DNA of 23,499 nucleotides from an uncultured Acetatifactor sp. GTDB taxonomy: Bacteria > Bacillota > Clostridia > Lachnospirales > Lachnospiraceae. The position numbers and the translations under genes are program-made. The notes beneath the pieces were generated by a model that was not told the origin of the DNA, ran no database searches, and worked only from the letters and a program-made list of their open reading frames with translations. The stretch's first letter is position 1. Each line of letters starts with the position of its first letter. The stretch lies in the NCBI GenBank assembly GCA_934394815.1, contig CAKRRD010000045.1, positions 1-23,499 on the forward strand, in the 5' to 3' direction. Positions 8,747 to 16,533 of the stretch are shown here, piece by piece.

Positions 8747-11348
8747 CTTCTGTTCCCTCGCTTTCTGCTGTTTTCTCTGTGGTCTCGTTTTTCTCTTTAT
8801 CAGAAACTTCCTTATCTGCAGCCTTCGTCCCGGCTCCGGCTGTGTCGTCCTGTGGAAGTTCCTGCGCTTCCAGTCTTGGATAATTTTCCTCCGGAGCATC
8901 GTCCCGCTCCATTGTCACGGTGTCTTTGGGACGAACCACTGCCCCCATCTCACCGTCGATCACACCGACGAAATCACCCTCCAGCACACCATTGACATAG
9001 CCCTTGATGTGACCGTTCATACGGATCCTTCCGGCGGAAGGCAGCGGCTTTGCCAGATCCCGTTTCAGAGTAAATGCCGTCTTCTGAATAATGATATCAC
9101 CGATCAGCAATGTCTGCGGCAATGCCAGCAGTACCAGTAAAATAGAAGTCAAAGTACCACGTCCCAGCGCCAGTCCGATAGCGGCTACCGCTGCGTTGGT
9201 AGATACATAACTGATAATGAAGCCCGCTGCCACCAGCATGGATCCGCTGGTAACGATGGTCGGAAATGCCTGATTCAGTGCCTCGATAGCAGCTTCTTTG
9301 ATGGGCATATAGGTCTTCAGATCCATATATCGGCTGGTGATAACGATAGCGTAGTCAATCGTCGCACCCATCTGGATCGCGGATACCACCAGATAGCCCA
9401 GGAAATATACATTTTCGTTCAACAAATATGGCAGGGAGAAGTTCATCCAGATACTACCCTGAATCGTTACTACCAGCAGCACCGGCAGACCGGCGGACTG
9501 GAAGGTAAACAACAAAATGATCATAACGAACAACGCTGTCAGTACCGTGATGATTGTGTTATCCGTTGCAAAAGAATCACCCAGATCCTTATCACTGGTG
9601 GCATTGCCTACTAACAGGATGTCCTCTATATTATAGAACTTTGCCACGGTATTACGGATCTGATCCAGAGCTGCGGTGGTCTCTTCACCTTCATAAGGAA
9701 CATTTAATTCCAGAACAAAACGGGAATTATCCTCTCCCAGCAGCTGATCCTTTGCAACGCAGATCTGGGAATACGCATCCGTCAGTGTCTCCTCCAGATC
9801 GTCATCCAGCGTAATGTTGCCGCTCTCCTTCTGATCATAAATAAACAGGAACATGTCAATAAAGGGAACTTCGTATTCACTGACACCGCTGACCAGGGCA
9901 CCATAATCGCTCTGATCCAGTGCATATGCCGAATACAGCATATCTGCCACTTCCACATCCAGATCGATCAGTTCCGCAAACTGTCTGGGATTCAGCTTAT
10001 CCGTCAGCATATAACCATCCATGGCTTCGATATTGCCAAGGCCCTGACAGGATTTCACCACGTCCAGTTTTTCCAGTGCTTTCAGAGTCTGTGCTTCTTT
10101 TTCATAATCACCATTGGGCACAATGACCGCCAGCTGGTTCACCATACCGAATTCCTGATTCACCATGCTGACCGAGAACTTGTTCTCACTCATGCTGCTG
10201 GATTCCAGCGTATTGGTATCATATACATAATTTGCCTTGTTGGACAGGAAAAATGCTGCAATAACACCCACGATCAGGATGGGCGGTATAATGTAGCGGG
10301 TCGCTACACAGAATTTACCAACCGCCGTGATCTTTGGCACGAAACTCTTGTGGTGGGTATTGTCAATGGCTTTGGAAAAGGTCAAAAGCAGACCGGGCAT
10401 CAGGAAGAAAACGGCCACCATACTGAAAATAATGGATTTGGCCAGAATGATACCCATATCATAACCGATTCGAAACTGCATGAACATCATGGCTACCATA
10501 CCGGAAATGGTGGTCAGGGAGCTGGAAGAGATCTCCGGAATCGCCTTGCTCAAAGCCACGATCACAGCCTCTCTTGCATCCTTATCCTCATGCTCTTCCA
10601 TGAAACGGTGCGCCAGAATGATGGCATAGTCTACGGCCAGGCCTAACTGCAGCACCACCGCAATGGAATTCGTAACGAAACTGATGGTTCCGAACCAGTA
10701 GTTGGTTCCTTTATTCAAAATAGCGGCTACAATAAATGTCGTCAGATAAACCGGAATCTCCGCATAGGTCGTGGAAGTAAATAACAGCACTGCCACAATA
10801 ACCACCGCTGCCAGCAGCAGAATGACGATCATATCATTATTCAGATCATCTGCATCACGCTCTTCCTGACCGATATCGGAAGAATAATAAACATCATAGT
10901 CCGACAGCGCATCCAGTACTTCGTTCAGATGCTGCTGGGTGGCCTCCGTGTCCGCTTCCTCATCAAAAGTGACAGACAATAAAGCCTCCATGTCATGGTA
11001 ATGATCTTCCGTGTCATCAAAATCCAGCATGCTGACACCGTCCATTTTCTCCACCTGATCTGCCAGCTTCTGTGCTTCCTCAAAAGTGACGTTACAAATC
11101 AGGATCCGGGCGGAACCATATGTGGTAAATTCCGAATCCATCAGATCCAGTCCCCTCCTGGTCTCTGTGGTATCTGGCAAGTACGTTGTCAGATCATTAT
11201 TGACCTTGACCTTATTCATGGATAATACGCAAAATATGCATAAAACAATGAAGATCAGATAAAAGCCTTTTCGTTTGTCTACGATGAGCGTGGCAAGCTT
11301 CATCATAAAGGAGTTATCTTTTTTGTCTTTTTCTGCGTTGTCTGCCAT
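8736..11348 (-). CDS. MMPL/RND-superfamily exporter
   Basis: The 870-aa protein shows the duplicated MMPL layout. TM1 (about 28-45) is followed by an extracellular domain and a first helix bundle containing LGLAVDYAIILAHRF. A second extracellular domain and a second bundle with GATIDYAIVITSRY follow. The Asp-Tyr pairs are the usual proton-relay positions. Such proteins export lipids, peptides or drugs using the proton gradient. After the last helix comes a cytoplasmic tail with a short Gly-rich repeat (NGHIKGYVNGVLEGDFVGVI) reminiscent of a bactofilin-type beta-helix turn, then about 70 acidic/Lys-rich disordered residues. AGGAGG precedes ATG 11348. It is first in an operon with the GLUG protein and the HAD phosphatase, facing a TetR regulator. 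Confidence 0.92.
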   Translation of the reverse strand: MADNAEKDKKDNSFMMKLATLIVDKRKGFYLIFIVLCIFCVLSMNKVKVNNDLTTYLPDTTETRRGLDLMDSEFTTYGSARILICNVTFEEAQKLADQVEKMDGVSMLDFDDTEDHYHDMEALLSVTFDEEADTEATQQHLNEVLDALSDYDVYYSSDIGQEERDADDLNNDMIVILLLAAVVIVAVLLFTSTTYAEIPVYLTTFIVAAILNKGTNYWFGTISFVTNSIAVVLQLGLAVDYAIILAHRFMEEHEDKDAREAVIVALSKAIPEISSSSLTTISGMVAMMFMQFRIGYDMGIILAKSIIFSMVAVFFLMPGLLLTFSKAIDNTHHKSFVPKITAVGKFCVATRYIIPPILIVGVIAAFFLSNKANYVYDTNTLESSSMSENKFSVSMVNQEFGMVNQLAVIVPNGDYEKEAQTLKALEKLDVVKSCQGLGNIEAMDGYMLTDKLNPRQFAELIDLDVEVADMLYSAYALDQSDYGALVSGVSEYEVPFIDMFLFIYDQKESGNITLDDDLEETLTDAYSQICVAKDQLLGEDNSRFVLELNVPYEGEETTAALDQIRNTVAKFYNIEDILLVGNATSDKDLGDSFATDNTIITVLTALFVMIILLFTFQSAGLPVLLVVTIQGSIWMNFSLPYLLNENVYFLGYLVVSAIQMGATIDYAIVITSRYMDLKTYMPIKEAAIEALNQAFPTIVTSGSMLVAAGFIISYVSTNAAVAAIGLALGRGTLTSILLVLLALPQTLLIGDIIIQKTAFTLKRDLAKPLPSAGRIRMNGHIKGYVNGVLEGDFVGVIDGEMGAVVRPKDTVTMERDDAPEENYPRLEAQELPQDDTAGAGTKAADKEVSDKEKNETTEKTAESEGTEDEQ

Positions 11349-11566
11349 AGTTCCCTCCTGTGCTTCCTCTCTTTGTACCCTTATTTATGTATGTGTTTTA
11401 TATGCATCAAGTTTAAAATGTTTTGAGACATCTGTAAAGACTTACTACAAAGATGAGAAATTGTATTAATGTCATTTAATGAACTTGTGTTGATTTTCTG
11501 CCACATGCAAAATATAATAATTGGGAAGAAAAAGCAAGCTACAGATTTTTTGAGATTGTTTATTTT

Positions 11567-11591
11567 TAGACATTTTGTTTTTATTTGTCTA
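11567..11591. promoter_or_regulatory. Candidate operator in the exporter/TetR divergent spacer
   Basis: A perfect inverted repeat TAGACA-N13-TGTCTA lies in the 368-bp AT-rich spacer between the exporter start (11348) and the TetR gene (about 11717-11729). TetR-family proteins often bind palindromes between themselves and the operon they repress. The arms are short and the spacer is very AT rich, so the match may be accidental. No other gene was seen in 11349-11716, and I cannot fix the promoters there. Confidence 0.3.
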
Positions 11592-11716
11592 TTATTTTAG
11601 AAAAAATTCAGATTTGCATTAGATATAGGAAATCATTCCCTGCTACAGTCCCTCCCGTTTGTCGGAAAAAGACATGATGGATTCTCTGTTGCAGGATTCT
11701 TTTCCCGGAAAGGCTG

Positions 11717-12298
11717 GTGTGTTATCTTATGGAAAAAATGGATCGTCGCGTACGCAAGACCCGTGCCCTTTTATTACAAGGGCTGGTAAAAATGATGGAA
11801 ACCCATGATATTCAGGATATCTCCGTCAAGGAGCTGACCGAACTGGTAGATATCAACCGTGGAACCTTTTATCTGCATTACGATGATATCTACGATATGC
11901 TTCATAAAGTGGAAGATGAAATGTTCCAGGAGTTCAACGAGATCATGGAGCAGAAAACCTCTCCAACCGAGATGATGTCCCATACCGGTCTCCTGTTAGA
12001 ATTTTTCTGTTTTCTGAACCGCCACAGAGACCTGGCCAGGGTTATGATCGGTCCCCACGGAGATCTGGCTTTTGTCAATCGTCTGAAGGAGCAGATTGAA
12101 AAACGCACCCTCCAGTTTCTGAAAAGTGCGCAATCCGATGCTAATTATGAATATCTCTGTTCCTTCATCATCACCGGCTGTGTCGGTGTCGTAGAGACCT
12201 GGCTGAAAGCACCGGATCCCAAGTCTCCGGAAGAAATGGCGAAGATTCTGGGTACCATGCTCTTGCGTCAGCTTACTTTTGCTCCGGAGCCTGCATAG
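11717..12298 (+). CDS. TetR/AcrR-family transcriptional regulator
   Basis: The 193-aa protein (189 aa from ATG 11729) has an N-terminal TetR helix-turn-helix at about residues 10-60. Its elements are KTRALLLQGLVKMMET, ISVKELTELVDINRGTFYLHY, and YDMLHKVEDEM leading into the ligand domain. The helical C-terminal domain is of the TetR_C type seen in Firmicutes regulators with an NRHRDLARVMIGPHGD element. It is divergent from the MMPL exporter operon, so autoregulation and repression of the exporter are the natural reading. The start is uncertain. GTG 11717 sits three bases after GGAAAGG, while ATG 11729 and ATG 11738 have poorer spacing. Its last 26 bases overlap the lipoprotein gene on the other strand. 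Confidence 0.88.
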   Translation: MCYLMEKMDRRVRKTRALLLQGLVKMMETHDIQDISVKELTELVDINRGTFYLHYDDIYDMLHKVEDEMFQEFNEIMEQKTSPTEMMSHTGLLLEFFCFLNRHRDLARVMIGPHGDLAFVNRLKEQIEKRTLQFLKSAQSDANYEYLCSFIITGCVGVVETWLKAPDPKSPEEMAKILGTMLLRQLTFAPEPA

Positions 12299-13091
12299 GC
12301 TGTGTCGGCTCCGGCATGCCAACGCTCAACGAAGTCACGATCTCACCATCCAGGAAAAAGGATACGGTATCACCCACCTGAAGTTCCTCCAATGCAACGT
12401 CTTCTCCGTCGATTGTAATGATCGTATCATCGTTAACCGTGATGGTCATGGTATCACCACTGAGCGTCAAGGTCTTCTCATCCAACATGTCCTTCTCAGG
12501 CTTCTGGCCGTTGGGGGCTTCTCCGTTGGGGGTGCCGCCGTTGCCATTACCGTCCGGAGCCTGGCCATCCGGCTTTTCACTGCTCGGGGCTTCGCCTGTG
12601 GGGATCTCACCGCTGGGGGCTTGACCATCAGGGGCACCGCCGTTGCCGTCAGGGGCTTGGCCGTTGGGCTTATCACCACTCGGGGCTTCGCCTGTGGGGA
12701 CCTGATCCTTGTCGCTCGGAGCCTGACCATCCGGAGTTTCTCCATTGGGAGCGCCACCGTTACCATCCGAAGCCTGACCGTCCGGTTTATTGCCACTGGG
12801 TGCTTCGCCGTCCGGTGCTTCCGGCTTCTCTGCCAGTGCAATAGAGATCACATTACCGTCAATGGCTGTGATCTGACCGAGGTAAGATTCCACCTTCTCT
12901 TCATCACTCTCCGTGCTCTGCTCTGTCGTGCTCTCCGGTGCGATCATCTCTTTCTCTTCCGCTGCTTCCGTACTTGACGCACTTACGGTGGTCGATCCGC
13001 CGCAAGCCGTAAATCCTGTCATTACCATGGCTGCTGTCAACACTGCACACATAACCTTTGTATTCACCTGGGGTAGATTCCATCTTCTCAT
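12273..13091 (-). CDS. Lipoprotein with Pro/Gly-rich repeat stalk and small C-terminal beta domain
   Basis: This 272-aa protein begins with a basic N-terminus and hydrophobic core, then a lipobox-like MTGFTACGG with lipidation at Cys30. Residues 31-70 are Ser/Thr/Glu rich, as in lipoprotein linkers. Residues about 90-199 form a low-complexity stalk of PDGQAPDGNGGAPNGE-like units. Residues 205-260 (TLTLSGDTMTITVNDDTII, VGDTVSFFLDGEIV) look like a small beta domain similar to DUF5666-type proteins. The ATG at 13091 has AGGAGG nine bases upstream. The gene is convergent with the TetR gene, overlapping its end by 26 bases. The function is unknown; a surface-exposed sensor or binding lipoprotein is a guess. 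Confidence 0.85.
   Translation of the reverse strand: MRRWNLPQVNTKVMCAVLTAAMVMTGFTACGGSTTVSASSTEAAEEKEMIAPESTTEQSTESDEEKVESYLGQITAIDGNVISIALAEKPEAPDGEAPSGNKPDGQASDGNGGAPNGETPDGQAPSDKDQVPTGEAPSGDKPNGQAPDGNGGAPDGQAPSGEIPTGEAPSSEKPDGQAPDGNGNGGTPNGEAPNGQKPEKDMLDEKTLTLSGDTMTITVNDDTIITIDGEDVALEELQVGDTVSFFLDGEIVTSLSVGMPEPTQPMQAPEQK
12495..12824. repeat. Degenerate coding repeat (Pro/Gly stalk of the lipoprotein)
   Basis: About 110 codons repeat variations of P-(D/N/S)-G-(Q/E)-(A/T)-P, often with DGNGG inserts. The DNA is correspondingly repetitive and could change length by slippage. Confidence 0.7.
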
Positions 13092-13226
13092 ATTCTCATT
13101 CCTCCTGTTCCATTCATTCCATTAAAAATCTTGTGAACATTTCTTTCCCCTTATCTGCCTCTTATGATAAAGGGCATCTGCGAAGGAATTGTGAGAAAAA
13201 CGTGGTGATTCTGTGAACTTTTCACG

Positions 13227-13244
13227 CATGACAGTTCTGTCATG
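13227..13244. promoter_or_regulatory. Perfect 18-bp palindrome between lipoprotein and phosphatase genes
   Basis: CATGACAGTTCTGTCATG is a perfect palindrome. A smaller inverted repeat, GTGAA/TTCAC, lies beside it (13213-13225). It is 24 bases after the phosphatase stop and about 140 bases before the lipoprotein start. No T-run follows on the minus strand, so an operator for the lipoprotein gene is as likely as a weak terminator. Confidence 0.4.
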
Positions 13245-13267
13245 TATGCTGCGTTGGCAGTGTCAGA

Positions 13268-13750
13268 TCAGCTGTCGATTTTCCCATTTTGTTGTAAATA
13301 TTGGAAAAATGCGGTGCAGCCTTCCAGAACATCTGTATAAGTTGTCCCAAAATCTCCCGTATACCACGGATCTGAAATATCCCGTTCCAATCCCGCATAG
13401 GAAAGCAGTTTCGCCACTTTCCCCTCCGGATCCCCGCCGAATATCCGCAGCATATTGCGGATATTCGCGCTGTCCATACCAATCAGATAATCATATTCCG
13501 CATAATCCGCTCTCATCACCTGTCTGGCCCGCTTCCCCTCACAGGAAATTCCGTGCCGCGCAAGCTCCGCCTTCGCCGGCTGATAGACCGGATTCCCGAT
13601 GCCGTTCCAGATTTCCTCCGTGCTGGTGGCTGCGGAGGCGATCTGGAAGTGGTCGGCGAGATTGGCATCGGATACTAATTTTTTCATTACGAATTCCGCC
13701 ATGGGGGAACGACAGATGTTGCCGTGGCAAATGAAAAGTATTTTTATCAT
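13268..13750 (-). CDS. Low-molecular-weight protein tyrosine phosphatase
   Basis: The 160-aa protein starts with the P-loop FICHGNICRSP (CX5R; nucleophile Cys8, Arg14). It carries the general-acid motif near the C-terminus, SDPWYTGDF, with Asp127. Its length is normal for the family. These cytoplasmic enzymes remove phosphate from protein tyrosines; in Firmicutes they are often tied to surface-polysaccharide control or stress responses, but nothing nearby fixes a substrate. I used ATG 13750, with GGAGA nine bases upstream, rather than the in-frame ATG at 13789, because the family begins immediately before the P-loop. It is the last apparently chromosomal gene before the element. Confidence 0.92.
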   Translation of the reverse strand: MIKILFICHGNICRSPMAEFVMKKLVSDANLADHFQIASAATSTEEIWNGIGNPVYQPAKAELARHGISCEGKRARQVMRADYAEYDYLIGMDSANIRNMLRIFGGDPEGKVAKLLSYAGLERDISDPWYTGDFGTTYTDVLEGCTAFFQYLQQNGKIDS

Positions 13751-13898
13751 CTTTTTATATCTCCATTTAAGTCTTGTATTTCTTCTCAAACACTTGATAT
13801 TTCAGGGTTTTCCGACTTTTGAATTTTCCTTTCTTTTTAAGGTATCTTCTCAAATCTTCTCGTATTTTCTTATGTTTTTCCCTGCAATCTTGGTAAAT

Positions 13899-13937
13899 CC
13901 GTTGGTAAAGCAAACGTCCTTACCAACGGGCTTTTTT
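13899..13937 (+). terminator. Hairpin with T-tail at the integrase 3' end; possible element edge
   Basis: CCGTTGGTAA (13899-13908) pairs with TTACCAACGG (13920-13929) and is followed by GC and six T on the plus strand, meeting the integrase stop at 13936. No plus-strand gene precedes it. TTGGTAAA occurs twice just upstream (13890-13910). In Tn916-type elements the integrase 3' end lies next to the element end, so this may mark the left boundary. Confidence 0.5.
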
Positions 13938-14760
13938 AACTATTCGCTATCCGATATACTTCTTCCTTTGCATCATCAAAATTCACATGGGTGTAAGTGT
14001 TCAAGGTTACACTGATGTCTGCGTGACCCATGATATACTGCAAGGTTTTCGGATTCATCCCGGATTTTGCCATATTAGAGCAAAAGGTGTGCCTGCATAC
14101 ATGAGGGGTAACTTTCGGCATCTGGATACGGTAAATTTTATTGTATTTCTGAATGATATGCTCCAGATACTTCTCCCAGTGCAGGGCAACCATCGGCATA
14201 TCGTTTTTATCCAGAAATAAAAATCCGGCATATCCTTCCACCATCGGCTCGACCTTTGGTGTCTTGCGGTTGGCAATGATTCTGCGAAAACACGCTGCGA
14301 CAGCTTCTGTCATCGGCACATAGCGGATACCTTTGTCTGTTTTTGGTTCTTCAATCACATACTGCATCTGTGCAGTACGCTGTAACTGATGGTCTACCTT
14401 GATACGCATTTCTCCAAATTCGATTTCTGAAACCGTCAGCCCGCAGAACTCTGAGATACGAAGCCCTGTGTGAAAAAGAATATAGATTGCATCATAGTAT
14501 CTGCTGAAATGCTTATCCTCCTGAATAAACTTCAGCAAATCTCTCTGCTGCTTTCGGGTAATCGCTTCTCTGGTAACAGAATCATTGACAATGACGGATG
14601 CAAGCTCAAATTCAAATGGATTTTTACGAAGCAGGTCATCATCGACTGCCATCTGAAATGCCGGTCTTAGAACTCCCCGGATAGAATGAATGGAACTGTA
14701 TCCCCGTCCATCAATCTGCTGGAGCTTAATCAACCATGCCTTTGCATCTGACAAACGCAC
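13936..14760 (-). CDS. int: Tyrosine recombinase/integrase (Tn916/Tn1549 type), N-terminally truncated
   Basis: The 274 codons cover the core-binding and catalytic domains of a Tn1549/Tn916-like integrase, whose intact form is about 380-400 aa. Catalytic elements are all visible: Arg in HTGLRISEFCGL, Lys in EEPKTDKGIR, HxxR in TPHVCRHTFCSNMAKSGMNPK, His in IMGHADISVTLNTYTH, and the nucleophile Tyr in that last stretch. Homology continues upstream of GTG 14760 (HHLLKKESFGNLRIDKV) until about 14820, but an in-frame TGA (14862-14860) closes the frame. The arm-binding N-terminal domain is gone. GTG 14760 has no ribosome binding site. Strand exchange residues remain, but the protein is probably not made or not functional. 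Confidence 0.85.
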   Translation of the reverse strand: MRLSDAKAWLIKLQQIDGRGYSSIHSIRGVLRPAFQMAVDDDLLRKNPFEFELASVIVNDSVTREAITRKQQRDLLKFIQEDKHFSRYYDAIYILFHTGLRISEFCGLTVSEIEFGEMRIKVDHQLQRTAQMQYVIEEPKTDKGIRYVPMTEAVAACFRRIIANRKTPKVEPMVEGYAGFLFLDKNDMPMVALHWEKYLEHIIQKYNKIYRIQMPKVTPHVCRHTFCSNMAKSGMNPKTLQYIMGHADISVTLNTYTHVNFDDAKEEVYRIANS

Positions 14761-14826
14761 CTTATCAATTCGCAGATTCCCAAAACTCTCTTTTTTCAGC
14801 AGATGATGAATTTTGCTTACTATACA

Positions 14827-14855
14827 TTGATAACTTTCCCATGCCGTCGTATAAT
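14827..14855 (+). promoter_or_regulatory. Near-consensus sigma-A promoter of the defence-like cassette
   Basis: TTGATA (14827-14832) and TATAAT (14850-14855) are spaced by 17 bp. The predicted start near 14862 gives a 40-base leader before a perfect AAGGAGGT and ATG 14902. It lies at the point where integrase homology fades on the other strand. Confidence 0.8.
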
Positions 14856-14901
14856 TAAATCAGTTGTAGATTCTGTCAATTTTTTTTAAGGAGGTAACTC
14901 A

Positions 14902-15579
14902 ATGGCTTCCAGCAGTATTTTTATATATGAACTGTGTTCATCGGCGGAAATCAATGTGGAATCAATATATTTACGATTGAAAGATTATCCAGAAGATGAA
15001 AATACCTATTTCAATCTGGAATTAATCAGCAGCAATGAACTGATAGGCGAATATGTTATTGTCCAAAACGCCCAGGAATCCTATTATAACCCGCAACAGA
15101 GGGTTTTTGAATCTAAAATAGTTCCTAAGGCAAATGTTATTTCTTTCAGTATTACAGATAATTATTTGGAAATCTGGGGGAACAAAACCTCGGCAAACAA
15201 GTTAGTATTCGAGTTATCAAACCTGCTAAAACCTATCTCTATCAATAGCGTTGAAATTACGATTAACATGCTGTTAGAAAGATTAAAAGGTTACAAGTTA
15301 AAGGTTTCTAAGGTGTGTTTTCAGGATTTCCTTTTTACAGAAGATATTGTTGGCAATTTTACTGTAGATCTTTCGTCGTATGGTGATGCGTTTTCTATAC
15401 TACAGAAATACAATGATAAAATCTCAAGTATGACTATTATTCTTTTCTGCGATAATAGCTCAATTAAACTCCGGATTACAGCAAAGGGCCGAGTTACTGT
15501 TTATAAATCTCGTTCCTCACTGGACGATGAAGAAATATTGTTTCTCCATCAAATATTGCTAAATGGAGGTGAAAATTAA
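14902..15579 (+). CDS. Unrecognised 225-aa protein, first gene of a putative defence operon
   Basis: I do not recognise this family. The protein has no signal peptide or membrane helix, so it is likely cytoplasmic. It is rich in alternating beta-type stretches (YFNLELISSNELIGEYVIV, NVISFSITDNYLEIWG, MTIILFCDNSSIKLRITAKG) around a helical part (EITINMLLERLKGYKLKVSK). The translation is AT rich with many Ile, Asn, Ser and Lys codons, unlike the flanking relaxase. The start has a perfect AAGGAGGT. Its stop overlaps the ATG of the nuclease-like gene as TAATG, so the two products are probably made in fixed ratio and may form a complex. A target-sensing or regulatory partner is inference from position only. 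Confidence 0.8.
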   Translation: MASSSIFIYELCSSAEINVESIYLRLKDYPEDENTYFNLELISSNELIGEYVIVQNAQESYYNPQQRVFESKIVPKANVISFSITDNYLEIWGNKTSANKLVFELSNLLKPISINSVEITINMLLERLKGYKLKVSKVCFQDFLFTEDIVGNFTVDLSSYGDAFSILQKYNDKISSMTIILFCDNSSIKLRITAKGRVTVYKSRSSLDDEEILFLHQILLNGGEN

Positions 15580-16520
15580 TGGGCGAACTCAGTCAACGAA
15601 TTGGCAAGAAATTAGAACACTATGGAAATTCTATTTTTGAACATCTGGATTGGAAGATTTTGGCTCAAGATGTTCAGATTGATTGTATAAGAACTGCACA
15701 TAAGAATGCAAAATCTTCAGATAAAAAAACTCATGGTGTGGATATATTAGCAGGGTATTATAATCCTTTCACTAAGCGCCAAGAAGCCTTTGTAATAGAA
15801 TGCAAACACCGCGAATGGTCTAACTTTATTCCAAGTAATTTGTCAACATGGGTCGAGGAGTTGTGCAATACTATAGAATGCGCTTCAACATCTCCTATTT
15901 TAACTACATATTTAGAAGAGTACACTTTGATTGGTGGAATTTTATTATATAATTCAAGCGATAATAAATATGAGACGGAACGTGCATTAAATAGCATTTC
16001 CCAAATTAAAGTTCCTAGACGTCGTCATCCGCTTATGATTTATCTTGCGGATAATAGTAGGCTCGAAAAATGGCATTCTTTCAATGCTGAAATTGCCAAA
16101 ATCAAACAAAACAGTGTTGAGAATAGCTTTGGCATTATATATCCATCTATTGGTGGTTCTACATGGGACCGTTCACCTGTTGTCACTCCAACATATTTGT
16201 TTTCAGACTATATTTTGGCCTCCTATATTAAAAATGTGACTGACCAAAATAGCACAACAAAGGTTGATATAAAGGCATTATTTTGTTTTGAGCATGTTAC
16301 AGATGATTCTTTAAAGTACTTACAGGATATGATTAATGAATTGCAATTAGAATCGAGAAGTGATCGATATCAAGAAGTTCATTTCTACTTTTATCCTGAA
16401 ACAGAGCAAGACATAGATCACATTAAAGAATCCTTCACAAAGATGTTTGCAAATAAAAAAACTTTCAAATATTTTCTGATGGACAATCGTCGTCTATCAA
16501 GAATTTATTATGAGTCATAA
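15579..16520 (+). CDS. PD-(D/E)XK nuclease-like protein, putative defence effector
   Basis: In this 313-aa protein, residues 1-85 match the order of the restriction-enzyme fold. A helix contains Glu13 (RIGKKLEHYG), then HGVDILAG with Asp55, a turn, and VIECKHREW giving Glu74-x-Lys76. That is the canonical D...ExK active site. The rest (about 90-313) is alpha/beta (TLIGGILLYNSSD, RHPLMIYLADNSR, FKYFLMDNRRLSRIYY) and unrecognised. It is cytoplasmic, with no membrane segment. Among known systems the general plan resembles the nuclease subunit of two-gene GAPS4-type defence, from memory only. It overlaps the upstream gene by one base and is followed within 13 bases by the third gene. DNA cleavage of incoming DNA is the likely role; an Mrr-like restriction enzyme is the alternative. 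Confidence 0.75.
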   Translation: MGELSQRIGKKLEHYGNSIFEHLDWKILAQDVQIDCIRTAHKNAKSSDKKTHGVDILAGYYNPFTKRQEAFVIECKHREWSNFIPSNLSTWVEELCNTIECASTSPILTTYLEEYTLIGGILLYNSSDNKYETERALNSISQIKVPRRRHPLMIYLADNSRLEKWHSFNAEIAKIKQNSVENSFGIIYPSIGGSTWDRSPVVTPTYLFSDYILASYIKNVTDQNSTTKVDIKALFCFEHVTDDSLKYLQDMINELQLESRSDRYQEVHFYFYPETEQDIDHIKESFTKMFANKKTFKYFLMDNRRLSRIYYES

Positions 16521-16533
16521 GGGGGCGAGAATA

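Noticed and set aside
8747..8899. N-terminal extension of the GLUG protein
   Set aside because: It is highly basic, lies inside the exporter gene and would hide the signal peptide; ATG 8746 has a ribosome binding site.
12495..12824. CRISPR-like repeat array
   Set aside because: The repeats are coding, in frame, degenerate and without unique spacers.
12279..12977. A 232-codon plus-strand open frame opposite the lipoprotein gene
   Set aside because: It is the complement of the Pro/Gly repeat, which lacks stops by composition; the minus-strand gene has signal peptide, lipobox and AGGAGG.
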